DNA of 46,470 nucleotides from Phycisphaerae bacterium (lineage in GTDB: Bacteria; Planctomycetota; Phycisphaerae; UBA1845): positions 1 to 46,470 of the forward strand of contig JAJDDT010000111.1 of NCBI GenBank assembly GCA_029260165.1. Reading direction: 5' to 3'. The notes under the pieces were generated by a model. That model was given only the letters and a program-made list of their open reading frames with translations, did no database searches and was not told where the DNA came from. How positions within the stretch are numbered: position 1 is the stretch's first letter; each line of letters opens with the position of its first letter. Positions 43,601 through 46,470 of this stretch are shown here, piece by piece. The translations under genes and the position numbers were made by a program.

Positions 43601-46470
43601 TCTTCCGGATGGTTCATGCACATCGACGTCTTCGGTGTTGTGCGGTGGTATTACCGGTGCGTTGTATCAGGGTGACTGCACTGCATGTGCGGACGCTTCA
43701 TGCCCGCAGCCGAACGATACCTGCGACGTGGCCAATGCGTTGGCGGTCAATGACGTTGTCCTTGCCTCCAATGCGGGTGCGACGGATGACATGAATCCGA
43801 CCTGCCCCGATACACTCGAAGGTACTCCAAACGTCGTTAGTTCCCCGAACCAGGCGGTCTGGTACGCTGTCACGGGAACGGGTAACACGATGACCGTATC
43901 GACCTGCAGTGGGAACACTGAATTTGATACGCAGATTCAGGTTCTCTGTGGTACCTGCATCGATCTGGTTTGTGCGTCTGCTAACGATGACGACGCCGCC
44001 TGCACGCCCGCACCACTGGTTACGTCGCGTTCGACCGTGTCGTGGTGTTCAGCAGTTGGCGAAACTTACTTCGTCGCTGTGGGTGGCTTTGGTGGAGGAG
44101 CCGGTACGTTTGAGCTTTCGCTGACCGACGACGCGGCGGTTTGTGCCAGTCCTGTCGACTGCACGATCCCGACGGGTGCGTGCTGCAACGAAACGACGTT
44201 GGTCTGCACGGACGAGACCGCGGGTAATTGTGCTGCTGCAAGTGGTACCTACTTCGGTGACGGCACGGCTTGTGACGCGATGACACCGCCGAATGTCTGT
44301 GACTGCCAGCCGAACGGCGTCTTCGATGCGGATGACCTCGTTGAGCTCGGCTCGACCGACTTCACGTCGTCGCCTGCGTTGGCGATTCCGGACGCCGACA
44401 CCGTTACTGGTGCTTCGGACACGCAGACGCTCGCGGCAGCGGGAGTGGTTTCCGACGTCAACGTTGTGCTCAACATCACGCACACGTTTGTGGATGATCT
44501 GGACATTTCGCTGACCTACGACAACGGCGTTGATCCGCCGACCACCGTTGAACTGTCAACGGACAACGGCGGAGGTGGCGACAATTACACGGGTACTGTC
44601 CTGAGCGACGAAGGCTCAACGAGCATCATTGATGGTACTGCACCGTTCACAGGTACTTTCAGCCCCGAAGGGCTCCTGTCTGACTTCGACGGCGTGACCA
44701 TCGCGGGTGACTGGACGTTGCAACTCTTTGATGACACGTTGTTTGACGCCGGCACGCTTGACAGTTGGACGTTGGGTTTCAACGGGACTCCACCGACATC
44801 CACGGACTGCAACGCCAACGGCACGCCGGACGAATGCGAGACGCCTGATCCGAACACGGTTGGTGCATGTTGCATGACGGACGGCACCTGTGCTGTAACA
44901 ACGGCAGCCGCCTGTGCGGGTGGTACCTACCGGGGTGATTGCACGGATTGCGACACAGCCATGTGTCCGCAGCCTGGTGACGATTGTACGGATCGTACCG
45001 CTCTTGGCGCTCCACCTGCCACCGTCGCCGGCGACACAACGCTCGCCCTTAACGAGACTGGCGTTGGTACCTGTGGGACCTCGGCTCCGTCGCAGGGACT
45101 CTGGTACTCGGTGATCGGTAACGGTGAAACGTTGACAGCCTCGACGTGCAACGCAGCCACGGACTTCGATACCAGGGTTCAGGTCTGGTGTCGCGATTGT
45201 GGCGATTTGTTCTGCGTCGGTGGAAACGACGATGATCCTTCCGATCCTTTTGATCCTGCGTGCGAAATCACGAGTGATCTTGGATTCAATCGAAAGTCGA
45301 CCGTGTCCTGGTGTTCCGAAACCGGCCGCGAATACTTCATCGTGGTAGGTGGTTTCACCGGTGCCAGTGGTCCGTTTGAACTTGATATCACGACGGACAG
45401 CGTGGGCTGTGTCGATCCGATCGATTGTACGGTCCCGACCGGTGCCTGCTGTAACGGTGACTTCACCTGCAGCGACGATGTGACGCAGGCTGATTGCGAA
45501 ACGCCTGGCGGCACATACCTGGGTGACAACAGTGTCTGTGACGCTGCGAGTCCACCGAACGTCTGTGACTGCAATGCCAACGGCGTGTCCGATCTGGCTG
45601 ACATCACGCCCATACCGCCTGCTCCAGCAGGCTCGAGCGACCTGGTTCCTGACCTGGCCATTCCGGCGTGCGACGCCGTGAACCAGGCGGCGGATGAATT
45701 CGCGGTCGATACGCTGACCATTGCCGGAGGTCCTGCGAGTATCGCCGGTGACATGGTTGTGAGTCTCGACATCTCACACACCTTTGTCGGCGATCTGATC
45801 ATTGACCTTACCAACGACGGAACAGGAACGACGGTTCGGCTTGTCGAGCGTATCGACAATGATCCGGCCGAGACCCTGATTTTCTGTAACGACGAGGGTC
45901 CGTTCGTGGGGAATCCTTCGGACGACCTGAACGTCATCCTTTCCGATGGCGCGTCAGCGGCGCTGGATACCCAAACCGGCAGCGTGAACGGTGGTGGAGC
46001 CTTCACCCCGTTCGAGGCACTGAGTGCGTTTGATACTCAGGATTCCAACGGTACCTGGACCCTGTCGCTGCACGATGGCGCTGAGGTCGACAGTGGAACT
46101 TTGAACTCCTGGTCGATCGCGTTTGGCGCTATCACGCAAACCAGTAACGATAACGATGCCGATGGTATCCCGGATGAATGCCAGGGCACGGCGTGCGCTC
46201 GCGACTGCGATTGTCACACGACCGCGGTGGACGATGCCGGGGCGATGGGTGTTCCGCCGAGCGATTTGCTCGACATTTGCGATTACCACTATTGCGACAT
46301 TCCGACGGGTGAGGCGATGGGTATTTGTACATCGTGCACGCGTCGTTATGGAAACACCTGTTCGTCGTTCCAGGCGTTCGTCAGTACGGACGATATTTCC
46401 TGTGCGGTGACCGGTTTTGGTAATTACTGTGCGTGTCCGAACGGTGACCTGATCGGTACCGCTGGTGCGA
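40680..46470 (+). CDS. giant secreted modular protein with GACC cysteine modules and P domains (cut by the window edge)
   Basis: At least 1930 residues, open to the right edge. The ATG at 40680 has AGGAGG six bases upstream. A signal peptide is followed by an Ala/Gln/Glu-rich coiled coil (about 35-150) and a beta domain. From about residue 320 the chain is built from repeated units. Type A cysteine modules (VGACCxxDGTC, GDCTxC, CPQPNDxC) precede a beta domain (QAVWYxVTG, STCN, GGNDDD, KSTVSWCSAAGETYFVAVGGF). Type B modules (VPTGACC, CDCQPNGVFDADD) follow, then a proprotein-convertase P domain (GVVITGNWTLQVFDDAAADTGTLDSW) and a DxDGxPDECxTPDP linker. The order recurs with a period of 422-424 codons (starts near 42321, 43587 and 44859). 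Four P domains are visible, the last diverged. P domains normally stabilise proteases, but no protease domain is seen here, so an adhesive surface role is inferred. Confidence 0.85.
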   Translation, partial: MRPQVTWNTCTTLSLIACLAAGSWLSGVAGASEKDKATTVEAPTAEALEHAAILEAEAQKEAEVAAQVKQQLREQLANAVSQQQRASAKARASQLLAKVRLLSSGKDRASNEEAIQALLPQLAAALEEAGLTDMAKAARKGSVDINALLDPSPTPMQSAIFRDVMVPAGPADFVFDANAGATDSWDGQGDLDNDTFAEIVATATTYRSLSFTADYDTINAPLPGTSWCTEIRFLIAPPAPNGAIVLTTNGVTAPCVQTFTGCVNLVDAGLSDITPTMGTWNIETFENFDDVADTIDGKVANLAMTFSNSLCPGSTGACCDGVTCSETETSGTCALLGGTFFGVGSVCDAVSPPNQCDCNNNGTPDPDELAEGAAALEFLSSPAVAIPDNDIVVGVSDTQALVDATVVADVNVLFNATHTFAADLNVTLTYDDGLGGTPITVELTTDNGGGGDNFTDTQFNDEGTRDITSTVTADAPFTGSFRPEGLLSAFDGVVITGNWTLQVFDDAAADTGTLDSWTLQFNSAAPAATDCDADGSLDECQTPDPSGVGACCAPDGTCTPDLTQAACEATAGNTYQGDCTNCTDNACLQPNDDCATGIALTVGGANTTVNNGGSTDDGNPFCDTGSPNQAVWYEVTGNGNTITVSTCNAGTDTDTALQVFCGTCADVQCVGGNDDDGSDPVDPACDLNGLNRKSTFSWCSAAAETYFVAVGGFGVASGNIEISVSDDATACATPPDCTVPTGACCEGDLTCNDVPASMCTGAGQTFFGNGSSCGSPTPANICDCQPNGVFDADDFIEGGGATPFTSSPAAVIDDNMTIVDSQLLVDATVVADLNVSLNIDHTFVADLDIFLEYDDSVNPVIRVELTTDSGAGGINFTDTVLSDEATTTIASTGSADEPFTGTFSPEGNLSDFDGVTIGGRWSLEVSDDATGDTGLLNSWTLLFNSTPPTSTDCNGDGVPDECETPDPNTVGACCLPDGSCTSTSSVLCGGITGALYQGDCTACADASCPQPNDTCDVANALAVNDVVLASNAGATDDMNPTCPDTLEGTPNVVSSPNQAVWYAVTGTGNTMTVSTCSGNTEFDTQIQVLCGTCIDLVCASANDDDAACTPAPLVTSRSTVSWCSAVGETYFVAVGGFGGGAGTFELSLTDDAAVCASPVDCTIPTGACCNETTLVCTDETAGNCAAASGTYFGDGTACDAMTPPNVCDCQPNGVFDADDLVELGSTDFTSSPALAIPDADTVTGASDTQTLAAAGVVSDVNVVLNITHTFVDDLDISLTYDNGVDPPTTVELSTDNGGGGDNYTGTVLSDEGSTSIIDGTAPFTGTFSPEGLLSDFDGVTIAGDWTLQLFDDTLFDAGTLDSWTLGFNGTPPTSTDCNANGTPDECETPDPNTVGACCMTDGTCAVTTAAACAGGTYRGDCTDCDTAMCPQPGDDCTDRTALGAPPATVAGDTTLALNETGVGTCGTSAPSQGLWYSVIGNGETLTASTCNAATDFDTRVQVWCRDCGDLFCVGGNDDDPSDPFDPACEITSDLGFNRKSTVSWCSETGREYFIVVGGFTGASGPFELDITTDSVGCVDPIDCTVPTGACCNGDFTCSDDVTQADCETPGGTYLGDNSVCDAASPPNVCDCNANGVSDLADITPIPPAPAGSSDLVPDLAIPACDAVNQAADEFAVDTLTIAGGPASIAGDMVVSLDISHTFVGDLIIDLTNDGTGTTVRLVERIDNDPAETLIFCNDEGPFVGNPSDDLNVILSDGASAALDTQTGSVNGGGAFTPFEALSAFDTQDSNGTWTLSLHDGAEVDSGTLNSWSIAFGAITQTSNDNDADGIPDECQGTACARDCDCHTTAVDDAGAMGVPPSDLLDICDYHYCDIPTGEAMGICTSCTRRYGNTCSSFQAFVSTDDISCAVTGFGNYCACPNGDLIGTAGA
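42321..45400 (+). repeat. large in-frame repeats of about 1.27 kb in the giant gene
   Basis: Equivalent codons of the type A module lie at 42321, 43587 and 44859, i.e. spacings of 1266 and 1272 bases, both multiples of three. The copies are diverged in DNA but conserved in cysteine spacing and domain order, so the duplication is old compared with the 165-base repeat at 11032. Confidence 0.8.

Noticed and set aside
41321-46332. several long minus-strand frames opposite the giant gene
   Set aside because: They are Ser/Thr/Arg-rich shadows of the regularly spaced cysteine modules and lack starts with ribosome binding sites.

Overview
The window looks like chromosomal DNA of a planctomycete, most likely of the Phycisphaerae. 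The reasons are: many secreted proteins ending in paired dockerin-type calcium loops (GDxNxDxxVDLxDFxxLQ), two PEP-CTERM proteins, a pseudopilin with an FTLIELLTVV start, a CRTAC1/TPR pair, and a giant secreted protein built from GACC cysteine modules and proprotein-convertase P domains. No ribosomal or other universal marker gene is present, so the assignment rests on family content only.

Layout. 1-134: the 3' end of an IS5-family transposase and a possible insertion-sequence terminus. 348-2411: a convergent pair, a GH130 glycoside phosphorylase/hydrolase and a GT4 glycosyltransferase. 2687-4721: a secreted protein with four cysteine-disulfide repeats and long Ser-Asp repeat blocks, followed by a clear intrinsic terminator. 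4807-12428 (minus): four consecutive secreted proteins with dockerin-type loops, probably one transcript. Three of them share a repeated beta-rich module, and a terminator-like hairpin sits directly before the first gene's ribosome binding site. 12930-13481: a PEP-CTERM protein with its own terminator. 13997-19048 (plus): a lipoprotein, a membrane-anchored helical-repeat protein, a glycosidase-like protein with a CBM9-like end, and a pseudopilin. 19235-20701: ferritin and a second PEP-CTERM protein. 20876-23572 (minus): an LVIVD-propeller/dockerin protein and a DUF547 protein. 23795-25474: a POT-family peptide transporter.

25521-33452 (minus) is a run of seven tightly packed genes. It opens with an asparagine-synthetase-like ligase without the glutaminase cysteine, a radical SAM enzyme and a flavin halogenase-like oxidoreductase, whose reading frames overlap. 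TPR, CRTAC1, lipoprotein and coiled-coil genes follow. The first three resemble a small biosynthetic cassette with no product I can name, and this is the best candidate for an undescribed system. 33677-36344 (plus): M32 carboxypeptidase, CPBP membrane protease and MOSC protein. 36381-39802: a small dockerin protein, an M19 dipeptidase, a Clp N-domain-only protein and a lipoprotein. 39996-40069: tRNA-Arg(TCT). 40680 to the right edge: an open-ended gene for a giant modular P-domain protein.

Together the genes suggest a cell that invests heavily in calcium-stabilised, disulfide-rich surface proteins and in peptide turnover (M32, M19, POT). On the plus strand, base skew switches from G-rich to C-rich between about 9 and 19 kb whichever strand is coding, and this may mark a rearranged segment.
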